DNA of 32,274 nucleotides from Gammaproteobacteria bacterium (lineage in GTDB: Bacteria; Pseudomonadota; Gammaproteobacteria; Pseudomonadales; JAHEGP01), in NCBI GenBank assembly GCA_030618705.1, contig JAUXCW010000007.1, positions 1-32,274 on the forward strand, read 5' to 3'. Every line of letters starts with the position of its first letter. The stretch's first letter is position 1. The notes beneath the pieces were generated by a model that saw only the letters and a list, made by a program, of their open reading frames with translations, had not been told where the DNA came from and did no database searches. The translations under genes and the position numbers were made by a program. Positions 1-9,708 of this stretch are shown in pieces.

Positions 1-67
1 AGGCGCCCAGGGCCACTGCCAGAAAACCGGACAGCCCGGCTATTACCATAAAATACTTCGCCACCAT
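1..67 (-). CDS. DUF423 family small membrane protein (YgdD-like), N-terminal fragment
   Basis: Only the first 22 codons are in the window; the gene runs off the left edge. The start is the ATG at 67-65, preceded by a GGAG Shine-Dalgarno core three bases upstream. The peptide begins MVAKYFMVIAGLSGFLAVAL and continues GA, a hydrophobic first membrane helix that closely resembles the start of E. coli YgdD and other DUF423 proteins (inner-membrane proteins of about 120-130 residues with four predicted helices, function unknown). It lies downstream of rpoH on the same strand, separated by a long palindromic element. The family assignment rests on this short stretch only. Confidence 0.6.
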   Translation of the reverse strand, partial: MVAKYFMVIAGLSGFLAVALGA

Positions 68-84
68 GCTCTCCTGTAACCCGG

Positions 85-283
85 GGATAAGCCCAAATGA
101 CGCATGCTTTGGTCTTGACTGAGGGGCCGGGGCTTCCAGAGCAGGACCGTGCGCCGGTTGGACCCGGCGCCCGAGCCTACATGGATGTATTCACGGCGAG
201 TCCTGAGCTGGGAGCCCCGGCCCCTTGCCCAGCGCAATAGTATTACCACTCTGCTCTTAACCAAGCACCATTTGGGCTTATCC
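85..283. repeat. Nested palindromic (MITE-like) element with 15-bp terminal inverted repeats
   Basis: The ends are perfect 15-bp inverted repeats: GGATAAGCCCAAATG at 85-99 and its complement at 269-283. A second imperfect pair follows inside (GCTTTGGT at 106-113 against ACCAAGC at 260-266). The core is a long stem: 122-134 pairs perfectly with 213-225 (13 bp) and extends with one wobble to 139/208. A 6-bp stem (142-147/200-205) continues it. Two small hairpins sit in the centre: 151-157/164-170 (7 bp, 6-base loop) and 178-181/186-189. TAACC occurs at 77-81 and 287-291, each three bases outside the inverted repeats, so it could be a target duplication. No convincing ORF is present. It may be a dispersed non-autonomous element, or it may act as RNA in the rpoH-DUF423 intergenic transcript. 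Pairings were read directly; mobility is inference. Confidence 0.7.
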
Positions 284-331
284 TGATAACCTAATGCTTA
301 TGCTATGCGGCCAACCGGCGCTGGAAAACCA

Positions 332-1183
332 TCAAGCCTGCAAGCTGACTTTCATCTTCTTCATGGCATTTTGCTCCAACTGGCGGATTCGCTCGGCGGA
401 TACACCGTACCTGGCGGCCAACTGGTGCAGGGTTTCCTTTTTTTCGGACAGCCAGCGACTGGCGAGAATATCCCGGGAACGCTCGTCGAGCTGGGCGATG
501 GCACTGTGCAGGCTCTGCTCATTGCTTTGCTCCCAGTCGGCATCCTCTACCAGTAATGCCGGATCAGCGCTGTGATCCTCCAGATAGTTGGCCGGGGCAG
601 TAAAGCTCTTTTCGTCGTCGTCGGCGGCCCCATCGAAAGGTGCGTCATAGCTGCTCAAGCGACCTTCCATACGACGCACTTCAACCACGTCTACACCAAG
701 GTCATCGGCCACGGCATGGGCTTCGTCATTGGTCAGCCAACTGAGGCTCTTCTTCTTGCCGCGCAGATTGAAAAACAGCTTGCGCTGGGCCTTGGTGGTC
801 GCCACCTTGACGATGCGCCAGTTGCGCAGTATGTACTCGTGCATCTCGGCTTTGATCCAGTGCACCGCAAAAGACACCAGGCGCACTCCCCTCTCGGGGT
901 CAAAGCGCTTCACCGCCTTCATCAGGCCGACATTGCCCTCCTGGATCAAATCCGCCAGGGGCAAGCCATAGCCGGTATAGCTGCGAGCCACATGCACCAC
1001 AAAGCGCAAATGACTCATGACCAGTTGCCTTGCGGCCTCCAGATCCTGTTGATAGTACAGACGCTGGCCCAGCGCTTGCTCCTGCTCGAGAGACAAAATC
1101 GGCACCGAATTGACAGTCTGAATATAGGCATTAACATTACCGCCCGGCACCATCGCTGGTACCAGTTGCAATTCCTTACCCAT
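332..1183 (-). CDS. rpoH: RNA polymerase heat-shock sigma factor RpoH (sigma-32)
   Basis: This 283-residue protein has the usual RpoH length (about 284). Region 2 lies near residues 54-125, including the [20 protein letters not shown] stretch for core binding and -10 recognition. The RpoH-specific box QRKLFFNLR is at 133-141, and a region 4 helix-turn-helix occupies the C-terminus ([19 protein letters not shown]). RpoH directs core polymerase to chaperone and protease promoters. The start ATG at 1183-1181 follows a GAGGGGG Shine-Dalgarno at about 7 bases. It lies directly downstream of ftsX, the conserved ftsYEX-rpoH order, but has its own leader with a perfect CIRCE site, so transcription probably starts separately and may be repressed by HrcA. 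Confidence 0.97.
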   Translation of the reverse strand: MGKELQLVPAMVPGGNVNAYIQTVNSVPILSLEQEQALGQRLYYQQDLEAARQLVMSHLRFVVHVARSYTGYGLPLADLIQEGNVGLMKAVKRFDPERGVRLVSFAVHWIKAEMHEYILRNWRIVKVATTKAQRKLFFNLRGKKKSLSWLTNDEAHAVADDLGVDVVEVRRMEGRLSSYDAPFDGAADDDEKSFTAPANYLEDHSADPALLVEDADWEQSNEQSLHSAIAQLDERSRDILASRWLSEKKETLHQLAARYGVSAERIRQLEQNAMKKMKVSLQA

Positions 1184-1216
1184 GCAATAACCCCCTCTAT
1201 TTCTGGAACAGACATT

Positions 1217-1243
1217 TTAGCACTCAATAGGTTAGAGTGCTAA
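1217..1243 (-). promoter_or_regulatory. CIRCE operator (HrcA binding site) upstream of rpoH
   Basis: On the minus strand the sequence reads TTAGCACTC, nine bases, GAGTGCTAA. This is the full 9-9-9 CIRCE consensus with both arms perfect. It ends 33 bases before the rpoH ATG, the usual position in a leader or promoter. A weak sigma-70-like promoter overlaps it: TTGAAC at 1259-1254, 17 bases, TCTAAC at 1236-1231 (each four of six matches), so bound HrcA could block initiation. CIRCE is the established operator of the HrcA repressor, normally found at groESL and hrcA-grpE-dnaK. HrcA itself is not in the window. Confidence 0.93.
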
Positions 1244-1257
1244 CTGGTGAAAAGTTC

Positions 1258-1282
1258 AAAAAAAAACCAATTATCGGCGAAA
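1258..1282 (-). terminator. Possible weak intrinsic terminator after ftsX
   Basis: Just past the ftsX stop the minus strand has a very short hairpin (CCGATAATTGG, about four pairs with one G-U, 1277-1267) followed by nine Ts (1266-1258). The T tract is convincing but the stem is weak, so termination would be partial. The last Ts also form part of the suggested rpoH -35 element. Confidence 0.35.
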
Positions 1283-1287
1283 ACCCC

Positions 1288-2277
1288 CTAGCGAGGCTCT
1301 ATCGCACCCAAATGTCGGGTAACAGCCAGCCAGGCCCCTGCCAGCCCAAGTACGATACCTGCCAGCGCCAGGGACAGGCTGCCCGACACTCCCAGGCCCT
1401 GTAGTTCGAAGCTGCTGTCGTAGAGATCGGCGAGGATGCCCACGGGATCGTCCAGCCACCACAGCAACAGGGTCAACAACAGCCACGCCACGATGCTGCC
1501 ACCCAGTCCGTACCACAATCCGGTATAGAGAAACGGGCGGCGGACATAGGCATCGGTGCCACCCACCAGCTTGGTCACCACGATTTCATCACGCCGATTT
1601 TCAATCGCCAGGCGTATCGTATTCCCGGCAACCAACAACACCCCCAGACCCAACAAAAAGGCCAGTGCCAGACTTATTCGCTTTCCAAGCGCCATCAAAC
1701 TGTAGAGCCGTTGCACCCATTTCATATCCATCTGCGCCAGCTCCACACCGGGCAGTTGACCAAGCTGCAGCAGTAATTGCTCCATGGCCGCAACGCTACT
1801 GGCCCCCAGGGAGGGCTGTAACACCACCACCGCCGGCAGCGGATTTTCCGGCAATTCGGACAGTAGCGCGCCAAAACCCGACAACTGGCTAAATTCCTCC
1901 AGTGCCGCCTGCCGGGAGACATAGACGGACTGCGCCACATCCTCCCTGCGCGCCAATTGCTGCCCCAGGCGGCGACCGGCCTCTTCATTGACCGAATCCT
2001 CCAGAAACAGCGACACCCTGGCCGCCCCGTCCCAGCCGGCGGTCAGCTGCTGCATATTTTCCAGGGCGACAAACAGGCTGGCCGGCAGGGCCAGGGCGAT
2101 ACCGATGACCATCCAGGTCAATAGACTGGCCCCGGGAGCGCGCAACAGGCGACGCAGGCTTTCCGTCGCGACCAGGCCGTGGTGGGAGCGCCAGGCGTCG
2201 AGACGATCCGCCAGCGTCGCCTTACTCTGAACCGCGCCGGTCTCACGCCGCCCCCGGCGGTGCCCCGGGCTACTCAT
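1288..2277 (-). CDS. ftsX: Cell division protein FtsX
   Basis: FtsX is the membrane partner of FtsE. In the family, the complex couples cytosolic ATP hydrolysis to activation of periplasmic murein hydrolases at the septum, often through EnvC. The 329-residue protein fits the fold: a basic cytoplasmic N-terminus of about 50 residues, a first membrane helix near 50-72, a periplasmic domain of about 140 residues, and three helices in the C-terminal part (near 215-240, 262-285 and 300-322). The family-typical ENRRDEIVVTKLVGGT segment follows helix 2. Its ATG overlaps the ftsE stop in an ATGA arrangement, indicating translational coupling. It has no ATPase motif, as expected. Confidence 0.96.
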   Translation of the reverse strand: MSSPGHRRGRRETGAVQSKATLADRLDAWRSHHGLVATESLRRLLRAPGASLLTWMVIGIALALPASLFVALENMQQLTAGWDGAARVSLFLEDSVNEEAGRRLGQQLARREDVAQSVYVSRQAALEEFSQLSGFGALLSELPENPLPAVVVLQPSLGASSVAAMEQLLLQLGQLPGVELAQMDMKWVQRLYSLMALGKRISLALAFLLGLGVLLVAGNTIRLAIENRRDEIVVTKLVGGTDAYVRRPFLYTGLWYGLGGSIVAWLLLTLLLWWLDDPVGILADLYDSSFELQGLGVSGSLSLALAGIVLGLAGAWLAVTRHLGAIEPR

Positions 2278-2957
2278 GACCCGGCTCCCGCGGCTGCCAC
2301 CTGACCCTGAAACAATTGCCCATCCCGCAGGGTCATTGTGCGATTGGGCATACGGGCTATCAGGGCCAGGTCGTGGGTGGCTATCAGGACGGTGACCCCG
2401 ACCTGGTTGAACTGCTCGAAGAGGTGCATGATTTCAGACGACAGCCCGGGATCCAGGTTGCCAGTGGGCTCATCGGCGAGGAGAACCATAGGCTTATTGA
2501 CCACGGCCCGGGCGATCCCTACCCGCTGCTGTTCGCCCCCTGACAGGGTAATCGGGTTGCAGGTTTCCTTTTTCAGCAGACCGACCTTATCCAGCGCCGC
2601 GCGCACCCGCCTTGCCGCCTCCCGCGGATGGTAACCGGCAATCAACAGGGGCAGGGCGACATTGTGAAACACGCTGCGATCAAACAGCAACTGGTGATTC
2701 TGGAAGACAACGCCTACCCGGCGCCGATGATAGGGAACCTGGCGCCGCCCCAGTTTCCTGAGGTTCTGGCCATCCACCAGCACCTGACCGTTGCTGGGCT
2801 GCTCCATCAACATGATGAGCTTGAGCAGTGTGCTCTTGCCGGCACCGGAATGCCCGGTGAGGAACACCATCTCATCCCGTTCGATGCGGAAGCTGACTCG
2901 ATTCAGGGCCTCATGCCCCGAGGGGTAGCGCTTGCTGACAGCATCAAACTGTATCAT
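2274..2957 (-). CDS. ftsE: Cell division ATP-binding protein FtsE
   Basis: FtsE is the ABC ATPase of the divisome FtsEX complex. The 227 residues show every ABC element: Walker A GHSGAGKS at 35-42, a Q-loop at FQNHQL (85-90), signature LSGGEQQRVGIARA from 138, and Walker B VLLADEPTGNLD from 158. An H-loop His lies in IATHDLAL. The length matches the usual 222-230 residues. It lies 64 bases downstream of ftsY and overlaps ftsX by four bases, giving the conserved ftsY-ftsE-ftsX operon. The gap before it holds a small GCCC-GGAA-GGGC hairpin that could modulate read-through, but it lacks a proper U tract. Confidence 0.97.
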   Translation of the reverse strand: MIQFDAVSKRYPSGHEALNRVSFRIERDEMVFLTGHSGAGKSTLLKLIMLMEQPSNGQVLVDGQNLRKLGRRQVPYHRRRVGVVFQNHQLLFDRSVFHNVALPLLIAGYHPREAARRVRAALDKVGLLKKETCNPITLSGGEQQRVGIARAVVNKPMVLLADEPTGNLDPGLSSEIMHLFEQFNQVGVTVLIATHDLALIARMPNRTMTLRDGQLFQGQVAAAGAGS

Positions 2958-3021
2958 TGGGCTTCGTTGTTAGTGGGTACTTGCTATGGGGAAAAGCGCC
3001 GCCCTTCCGGGCAGGCACTAG

Positions 3022-4182
3022 CTAATCCAGCAATTGCGAATCGAATAAGGCGTCGACAAACTCTTCGGCGCTAAACGGCCGCAAGTCCTCTGCCGCCTCG
3101 CCGATACCGATAAAACGCACCGGCAGACCGGTTTGCTTGCAGATCGCAAAAATAACACCACCCTTGGCGGTACCGTCGAGCTTGGTCAGGGCGATCCCGC
3201 TAACATTGACCACGGACTGGAATGTGCTGGCCTGGCTGAGCGCATTTTGCCCGGTACCCGCGTCGAGTACCAACAGGGTCTCATGGGGCGCGCTGGAATC
3301 CACCTTGCCCATAACGCGAACCACTTTTTTCAGTTCGTCCATCAAATTGTCTTTGTTGTGCAAACGCCCCGCGGTATCGGCTATCAACACGTCGACGCCC
3401 CTGGCGGTCGCCGCTTCCAGTGCGTCGTAGAGTACCGAGGCGCTGTCCGACCCGGTTCGCTGGGCGACCACCGGCACGCCGTGGCGCTCCCCCCAGGCCT
3501 GTAATTGCTCCACAGCCGCCGCGCGGAAAGTATCCCCGGCTGCGAGCATGACCGATTTCCCTTCGTCACGATAACGGCGCGCCAGCTTGCCGATAGTTGT
3601 GGTCTTGCCCACTCCGTTGACGCCGACTACCAGAATGACAAAGGGCTTATGGCCGCTTTCAATCTCCAGGGGCTGGTCGGAGGGCTTCAACAAGGCTGTC
3701 ATCTCCCGCTTCAGGGCATCGAGGACGGCATCGCCATCGGCCAGCTCCTTGCGCTTGATTTCCCCGGACAACTTGTCGACAATTTCCGTGGTCGCCTCGA
3801 TCCCGACATCAGCGACCAGCAGAGCAGTCTCGAGATCCTCCAGGACATCGTCATCGATTTCTTTCTTACCCAGCAGGAAAGTGCCCATGCCCTCGGCAAA
3901 GCCACCGCCGGTGCGCTTCAGGCCCCGCTTGAGCCGCTTGAAAAAGCCCGCCTGGGATTTTTCATCAATGGGCTCGGAGGGCTCGCCGCCCTCGCCGGAG
4001 CCGGGCTCGACGACTTCGGACCGTGGATCGGCAAGGTGCTCCGTCTGTGGATCGCCACTCCCGGGCCCCTCGACCTCCCCCTCCCGGAAGGGCGTCCCGG
4101 TCACTTCACCACCCTGCCCCGCCTCACCATTCGGGGGGACGGGCGGCTGCTGGCCTGCACCCTTGCGCTTGAAAAGTTTCAT
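3022..4182 (-). CDS. ftsY: Signal recognition particle receptor FtsY
   Basis: FtsY is the SRP-receptor GTPase that docks ribosome-nascent chain-SRP complexes at the inner membrane for co-translational insertion. I use the ATG at 4182, giving 386 residues that open with the basic MKLFKRK typical of FtsY. The frame could extend to a TTG at 4224, but that would leave one base before a possible rsmD GTG on the other strand. After an acidic, Gly/Pro/Glu-rich linker (about 10-75) come the N domain and the G domain: G1 GVNGVGKTTT at 187-196, DTAGR at 269-273, TKLD at 333-336. The C-terminus GIGEAAEDLRPF is family-typical. The gene is first in the operon with ftsE and ftsX. Confidence 0.96.
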   Translation of the reverse strand: MKLFKRKGAGQQPPVPPNGEAGQGGEVTGTPFREGEVEGPGSGDPQTEHLADPRSEVVEPGSGEGGEPSEPIDEKSQAGFFKRLKRGLKRTGGGFAEGMGTFLLGKKEIDDDVLEDLETALLVADVGIEATTEIVDKLSGEIKRKELADGDAVLDALKREMTALLKPSDQPLEIESGHKPFVILVVGVNGVGKTTTIGKLARRYRDEGKSVMLAAGDTFRAAAVEQLQAWGERHGVPVVAQRTGSDSASVLYDALEAATARGVDVLIADTAGRLHNKDNLMDELKKVVRVMGKVDSSAPHETLLVLDAGTGQNALSQASTFQSVVNVSGIALTKLDGTAKGGVIFAICKQTGLPVRFIGIGEAAEDLRPFSAEEFVDALFDSQLLD

Positions 4183-4285
4183 GAAAGCTGGTGTTTCCTG
4201 CTGATAAAGCGGTTCATGTGACAAAGTGCGCTATCCTACCATTTTCAAGGACCGCAGGCAGCCTAGAGCGACTCCAGATGAACAC

Positions 4286-5680
<1,395 letters not shown>

Positions 5681-5682
5681 AT

Positions 5683-5705
5683 AGCCCCCGGTTGTCCCGG
5701 GGGCT
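5683..5705. terminator. Hairpin between the ferredoxin gene and the convergent exported-protein gene
   Basis: A perfect 9-bp GC-rich stem (AGCCCCCGG at 5683-5691 with CCGGGGGCT at 5697-5705, five-base loop) begins two bases after the ferredoxin stop. There is no T tract on the plus strand; on the minus strand ATTTA follows. It probably acts as a terminator or 3' stabiliser for the ferredoxin transcript, and possibly for the opposing gene. Confidence 0.6.
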
Positions 5706-5729
5706 GGATGGCGCTATGCCTGGAGCGAT

Positions 5730-6068
5730 CTAGTTAGCAGCAACGCTCTCGTCGGTGTGAACCTTTGGCTTGCGGCCGTTGGTACACCCCAGGCAGCGCA
5801 CGAAAGTCGCTTTGCCGGGTCCGACCACCAGGGTATCGGCGGCATCGCCGATATTGCCGCCAATTGCCGAAAACGGCAGACTGACCACAAACGCCGCAGC
5901 CCCCACAACCGTCATGACCAGCAATGCCGGACGAGCCAGCACGAGGTCACCAGACATGGCCAGAGCCGAGGGTTGATCATATATTTCCTCGGCAATGCTG
6001 AGCTGGGGCAAGCTGAATAGCAGTCCAAACACCGCTGCTGTGGTGAGCGACCTGAGCTTAGCCTTCAT
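5730..6068 (-). CDS. Small exported protein of unknown function with an RCLGC motif
   Basis: I start at the ATG at 6068, with GGGAGA upstream at about 6 bases, giving 112 residues. The frame extends to 6116 without signal-peptide character. Residues 1-27 form a signal peptide ([20 protein letters not shown], then a site after SIAEE or IA). Next come a hydrophobic segment ([28 protein letters not shown]) and a C-terminal part with [10 protein letters not shown]. It resembles small proteobacterial envelope proteins with a LPF-GGN stretch, sometimes labelled 'multidrug transporter' without evidence. One membrane helix is likely. The two cysteines three apart (CLGC) could form a disulfide or bind metal. 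The function is unknown. Confidence 0.75.
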   Translation of the reverse strand: MKAKLRSLTTAAVFGLLFSLPQLSIAEEIYDQPSALAMSGDLVLARPALLVMTVVGAAAFVVSLPFSAIGGNIGDAADTLVVGPGKATFVRCLGCTNGRKPKVHTDESVAAN

Positions 6069-6202
6069 AGTTATTCTCCCTAATAGTGATACCCCGGACA
6101 TCGAAACCGGGTGCAAACGGTATGAATAATCTTAGACCCTAATTTCCGCTTCGACAGCTCAAGCCCGGGAAATTCTTCACAGTTTGGGCTCATGTCCCGT
6201 AT

Positions 6203-7018
6203 TTATCGCTGGCAGTGACGACAAAATACCGTGCTGCGCTGGCCCAGGCGGGTTTCCGCAAGCACAGCACCACAGCGGGTACAGGGCTCCCCACCACGTC
6301 CGTACACCTGTAATTGCTGACTAAAATAGCCCGGCTTGCCGGCATCGTTGACGAAATCCCGCAGCGTTGTGCCGCCTTTTTCGATTGCCTGTGCCAATAC
6401 ATCCCTGATCGCGGCGACCAGGGCGGCGTATCGTGCGCGCGATATCCGGCCCGCGGCGCGATCGGGCCGGATACCGGCGATGAACAGGGCCTCGTTGGCA
6501 TAGATATTGCCCACTCCCACCACCACATGCCCGTCCATGATAAACGGCTTGACCCCGCCCCGACGGCCCCGGGAGCGCTTGTAGAGATAGTCCGGCCCAA
6601 AGCCCCCGCCCAGCGGCTCCGGCCCCAGGTCGCGCAGTAACGGGTGTTGAACAGGCGGTTCCTCCGTCCACAGCACCGCGCCAAAACGACGGGGGTCGCG
6701 CAACCTGAGGACCACGCCGTGATCAAACTGGATATCCACGTGGTCATGGGCCGCGGCAGAGGTGCCCTCTGCCACCAGGCGAAGGCTACCGCTCATGCCC
6801 AGGTGCAGGATCAAGTGACCGCGCCCGCAGTCGAGCAGGATATACTTGCCCCGCCGTTTCACCGACCGCACTTCGCAGCCCTCCAGATGGCCGGACAGTC
6901 CGGGGGGAACCGGCCAGCGCAAGCGGGGATCTCGAACGGTGACGACGCTTATCGTCCGGTGCAGGATATGGGGCTCGATACCACTTCGCGTGGTTTCCAC
7001 CTCAGGGAGTTCAGGCAT
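6203..7018 (-). CDS. mutM: Formamidopyrimidine-DNA glycosylase MutM (Fpg)
   Basis: Fpg excises 8-oxoguanine and formamidopyrimidines and nicks the abasic site. The ATG at 7018 gives 271 residues starting [10 protein letters not shown], so that processed Pro2 is the catalytic nucleophile, with Glu3 and Glu6. The frame extends to 7159 but Pro2 fixes the start. Further motifs are RRGKYI with the conserved Lys58, LHLGMSGSL (71-79), and a C-terminal zinc finger C-x2-C-x16-C-x2-C. The gene is divergent from the hydantoinase-like gene and lies near coaD and the ferredoxin, as in Pseudomonas. No obvious damage-inducible operator was seen. Confidence 0.97.
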   Translation of the reverse strand: MPELPEVETTRSGIEPHILHRTISVVTVRDPRLRWPVPPGLSGHLEGCEVRSVKRRGKYILLDCGRGHLILHLGMSGSLRLVAEGTSAAAHDHVDIQFDHGVVLRLRDPRRFGAVLWTEEPPVQHPLLRDLGPEPLGGGFGPDYLYKRSRGRRGGVKPFIMDGHVVVGVGNIYANEALFIAGIRPDRAAGRISRARYAALVAAIRDVLAQAIEKGGTTLRDFVNDAGKPGYFSQQLQVYGRGGEPCTRCGAVLAETRLGQRSTVFCRHCQR

Positions 7019-7077
7019 GGCGGGCTTCCGGGGGGATTGTTTCACAGCATACCGCCGGGCCATGATGACCGCCAGAC

Positions 7078-7106
7078 TTGACATCGATTGCACGGACACG
7101 TGAAAT
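7078..7106 (+). promoter_or_regulatory. Candidate sigma-70 promoter for the hydantoinase A-like gene
   Basis: A perfect -35 hexamer TTGACA (7078-7083) is followed after 17 bases by TGAAAT (7101-7106, four of six matches to TATAAT). It lies about 65 bases before the ATG at 7171, in the divergent gap with mutM. This is a sequence match only. Confidence 0.4.
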
Positions 7107-7170
7107 AAACCGCTCCCTGAACCACTCTCAAAAACTACTCGCGAGAAGTACGCGTACAAAAGGTATAACC

Positions 7171-9138
7171 ATGATCCTGGGTGTAGATACCGGCGGCACC
7201 TTCACCGACTTCGTGCTGCTGGCCGGGGCGGAATTGCGCATTCACAAGGTGCTGTCCACTCCCTCAGCACCGGAACAGGCGATCCTGCAAGGTCTGGCAG
7301 ACCTGGGTCTGGGGGATACCGCGAGCCGCAAAGGCTTACTGGTCATCCACGGTAGCACGGTGGCAACCAACGCCGCCCTCGAGGGCAAGGGCGTGCGCAC
7401 GGTGTTTATTACCAACCGCGGCTTCAAGGATATGCTCACTATCGGCCGCCAGGCCAGGGCCGAACTGTATCAATTGCAACCACCACCGATACCGCCACCG
7501 GTAGCACCTGAGTTGTGCCTGGAGACCGGCGGCAGAATCGACTGCAACGGGGCGCTGTTGGAAGACCTGGGCGCCGATGACCTGGAACAACTGCGACGCC
7601 AGCTTGCCGAGCTGCGCCCCGAGGCAGTCGCCATCAACCTGCTGTATTCCTTCATCGACGACCGGTATGAGAAGCGCATCGAGGCGGCGCTGCCCGAGCA
7701 CCTTTTTATTTCGCGCTCATCCCGGGTATTACCGGAGTACAAGGAGTATGAGCGCGGTATCGCCACCTGGCTCAACGCCTGGCTCGGGCCCCTGGTAAGC
7801 GGCTATCTGCAACGACTGCAGAGCGCCTTGAACCCCACACCGCTGGCCATAATGCAATCCTCGGGGGGCACCATGTCGGCGGAGCAGGCCGCCGAGCGGA
7901 CGGTTAATATGCTGCTGTCGGGGCCCGCCGGGGGGCTGGCAGGCGCCCGCTATATGGGAGAGCAGGTCGACAGGCCCCGCTTGATCAGTTTCGACATGGG
8001 GGGGACCTCTACCGACGTCGCCTTGATCGACGGCGGCATCAAACTCACCAACGAGGGCCGTATCGGCAGCTGGCCGGTGGCGGTTCCCATGGTCGACATG
8101 CAAACCATCGGGGCCGGCGGCGGCTCCCTTGCCTACAGGGACCGGGGCGGTATGTTACATGTGGGCCCGGAATCGGCGGGGGCAAGCCCCGGGCCGGCCT
8201 GCTACGGCCAGGGTGGCGAGCAGGCGACGGTGACCGACGCAAATGTGGTGCTGGGACGCCTCAGAACCGACAATTTTCTCGGCGGCAAGATGTCCCTGCA
8301 GCTCGAGGCGGCGCAGGCCGCTGTCGGCCGGCTGGCCGCGAGCCTCGGCATGGGCACGGAAGCGACCGCCGAGGGTATCATCCGGCTGGCCAACGAGCAC
8401 ATGAGCCGCGCCCTGCGCGCCATCTCCATCGAGCGCGGTCACGACCCCGCGTTGTTCACGCTATGCTGCTTTGGCGGCGCCGGCGGATTACATGTCTGTG
8501 AGCTGGCGGAGCAGCTGGCCCTCGGTTCGGCATTGATACCGGTTCACGCAGGAGTGCTGTCCGCCCTCGGCATGCTGGTGGCGCCGCGGGAACGCCAGCT
8601 GTCGAGGACGCTGAACAAGCTATTGGCCGACATCGCCGGGCCCGAGATGGACGCAGCGCTGGAAGACCTGGCGTCCAGGGGCGCGGGGGAATTGCAGCGG
8701 GAAGGGGTGGCGGCGGGGCAAATCCGCTCGGAGTTCAGCCTCGACCTGCGCTACCAGGGCCAGTCATTCACCCTCAATATCCCCTGGCAGGGCCGTGTGC
8801 GCCAGGCGATAGAACAGTTTCACCGCCGCCATGAAGATCGCTATGGCCACACCATGGACAGACCCGTTGAACTGGTCAACCTGCGCGTCGCGGTCACTGC
8901 CGCGGCTCCCGGGTTACGTCTGCCCAAAGCACCCACCCAGCGCACATCCGCCGGCAGCGCCCGACTCTATGGCATAGAGGAAGAGGTTCCGATATTGCAA
9001 AGGGAGATGCTGGTCATCGGCAGGGCCTACCCTGGCCCGCTGCTCATCACCGAGCAGGTATCGACCACCTGGATCAAGCCGGGGTGGCGAGTGGAGCGGG
9101 ATGCTAGCGGAAATTTATTGCTGACAGCGGCTCGGTGA
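7171..9138 (+). CDS. Hydantoinase/oxoprolinase A-type (HyuA) ATP-dependent enzyme subunit
   Basis: The 655 residues match the hydantoinase A/oxoprolinase family (N-methylhydantoinase A, 5-oxoprolinase N-half, acetone and acetophenone carboxylase subunits), which use an actin/ASKHA-type ATPase fold for ATP-driven opening of cyclic amides or activation of ketones. The N-terminal phosphate loop is [11 protein letters not shown] (4-14) and the second is [14 protein letters not shown] (274-287). [10 protein letters not shown] and CFGGAGGLH are also family-typical. The start at 7171 follows AAGG at about eight bases; the frame continues upstream without homology. Many HyuA proteins work with HyuB, but none is adjacent: the gene stands alone and ends three bases from the convergent rpmG. 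The substrate cannot be predicted. Confidence 0.88.
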   Translation: MILGVDTGGTFTDFVLLAGAELRIHKVLSTPSAPEQAILQGLADLGLGDTASRKGLLVIHGSTVATNAALEGKGVRTVFITNRGFKDMLTIGRQARAELYQLQPPPIPPPVAPELCLETGGRIDCNGALLEDLGADDLEQLRRQLAELRPEAVAINLLYSFIDDRYEKRIEAALPEHLFISRSSRVLPEYKEYERGIATWLNAWLGPLVSGYLQRLQSALNPTPLAIMQSSGGTMSAEQAAERTVNMLLSGPAGGLAGARYMGEQVDRPRLISFDMGGTSTDVALIDGGIKLTNEGRIGSWPVAVPMVDMQTIGAGGGSLAYRDRGGMLHVGPESAGASPGPACYGQGGEQATVTDANVVLGRLRTDNFLGGKMSLQLEAAQAAVGRLAASLGMGTEATAEGIIRLANEHMSRALRAISIERGHDPALFTLCCFGGAGGLHVCELAEQLALGSALIPVHAGVLSALGMLVAPRERQLSRTLNKLLADIAGPEMDAALEDLASRGAGELQREGVAAGQIRSEFSLDLRYQGQSFTLNIPWQGRVRQAIEQFHRRHEDRYGHTMDRPVELVNLRVAVTAAAPGLRLPKAPTQRTSAGSARLYGIEEEVPILQREMLVIGRAYPGPLLITEQVSTTWIKPGWRVERDASGNLLLTAAR

Positions 9139-9141
9139 GCG

Positions 9142-9309
9142 CTACTTGATTTTACCTTCCTTGTAGGGAACGTGCTTGCGTACCACCGGATCGTACTTTT
9201 TGAATTCGAGCTTGTCGGGCGTGTTGCGCTTGCTCTTATCAGTGGTATAAAAGTGGCCGGTCCCCGCGGAGGATACCAACCTGATTTTTTCACGGGCGCT
9301 TTTAGCCAT
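9142..9309 (-). CDS. rpmG: 50S ribosomal protein L33
   Basis: L33 is a small protein of the 50S subunit near the E site. The 55-residue frame starts at the ATG at 9309 ([20 protein letters not shown]) and ends VPYKEGKIK, matching the E. coli protein in length and character. It has no cysteines, so it is the zinc-free type. It follows rpmB after 14 bases, the near-universal rpmB-rpmG operon. Its stop lies three bases from the stop of the convergent hydantoinase-like gene, so any terminator must lie inside that gene; none was recognised. Confidence 0.97.
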   Translation of the reverse strand: MAKSAREKIRLVSSAGTGHFYTTDKSKRNTPDKLEFKKYDPVVRKHVPYKEGKIK

Positions 9310-9323
9310 GACCCACTCGCTCC

Positions 9324-9560
9324 TTAAACTTTGACACCGTCGGCGCGCAGGTCGACCAGTACGGCATCGATCCCACGCTTATCAATAATACGCATACCCT
9401 TGACCGATACGCGCAGCTTTACAAAACGCTTTTCGGACTCAACCCAGAATCGATGGCTTTGCAGATTGGGCAGAAACCTGCGCCGGGTCCGGTTTTTAGC
9501 GTGGGATACATTGTTACCAGTAACAGGGCGCTTGCCGGTTACCTGACAGACTCTGGACAT
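9324..9560 (-). CDS. rpmB: 50S ribosomal protein L28
   Basis: L28 is a component of the large ribosomal subunit. The 78 residues start [20 protein letters not shown], contain [16 protein letters not shown], and end [12 protein letters not shown], all typical of proteobacterial L28 (78 residues in E. coli). It is the first gene of the rpmB-rpmG pair, with radC upstream on the same strand after about 150 bases. That gap should contain the operon promoter, but I could not assign one with confidence. It retains one Cys (residue 5) and not the four zinc-binding cysteines of C+ forms. Confidence 0.97.
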   Translation of the reverse strand: MSRVCQVTGKRPVTGNNVSHAKNRTRRRFLPNLQSHRFWVESEKRFVKLRVSVKGMRIIDKRGIDAVLVDLRADGVKV

Positions 9561-9708
9561 TTTACTTGCCTCTCCACCTGCGGTGGTTACTATATTCCGG
9601 GTTTTATTTCCCCGGGAGTGCGGGCTGTACCAACCAAACCAGCCTCGAAAGAGCGCGGCACTTTACCAGAACACCCCGGGTCTGGCAAGGCTGATGCCCG
9701 CCCGGCGG

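Noticed and set aside
43-264. 73-residue minus-strand frame within the palindromic element
   Set aside because: It spans the element's inverted stems and the DUF423 start; it has an Arg/Gly-rich, low-complexity character and no family resemblance.
572-1243. 223-residue plus-strand frame over rpoH
   Set aside because: Mirror of rpoH codons with no homology or Shine-Dalgarno; rpoH on the other strand is certain.
2980-3020. GCCC-GGAA-GGGC hairpin between ftsY and ftsE as a terminator
   Set aside because: Only four to five pairs and a short, interrupted T run; the operon is normally continuous, so I note it only under ftsE.
3505-4221. 238-residue frame antisense to ftsY
   Set aside because: Covers the low-complexity ftsY linker and N domain; no family resemblance, and ftsY is unambiguous.
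6150-6192. AGCCC/GGGCT inverted repeat downstream of mutM
   Set aside because: Five-bp arms with a loop of about 19 bases and no T tract; too weak for a terminator call.
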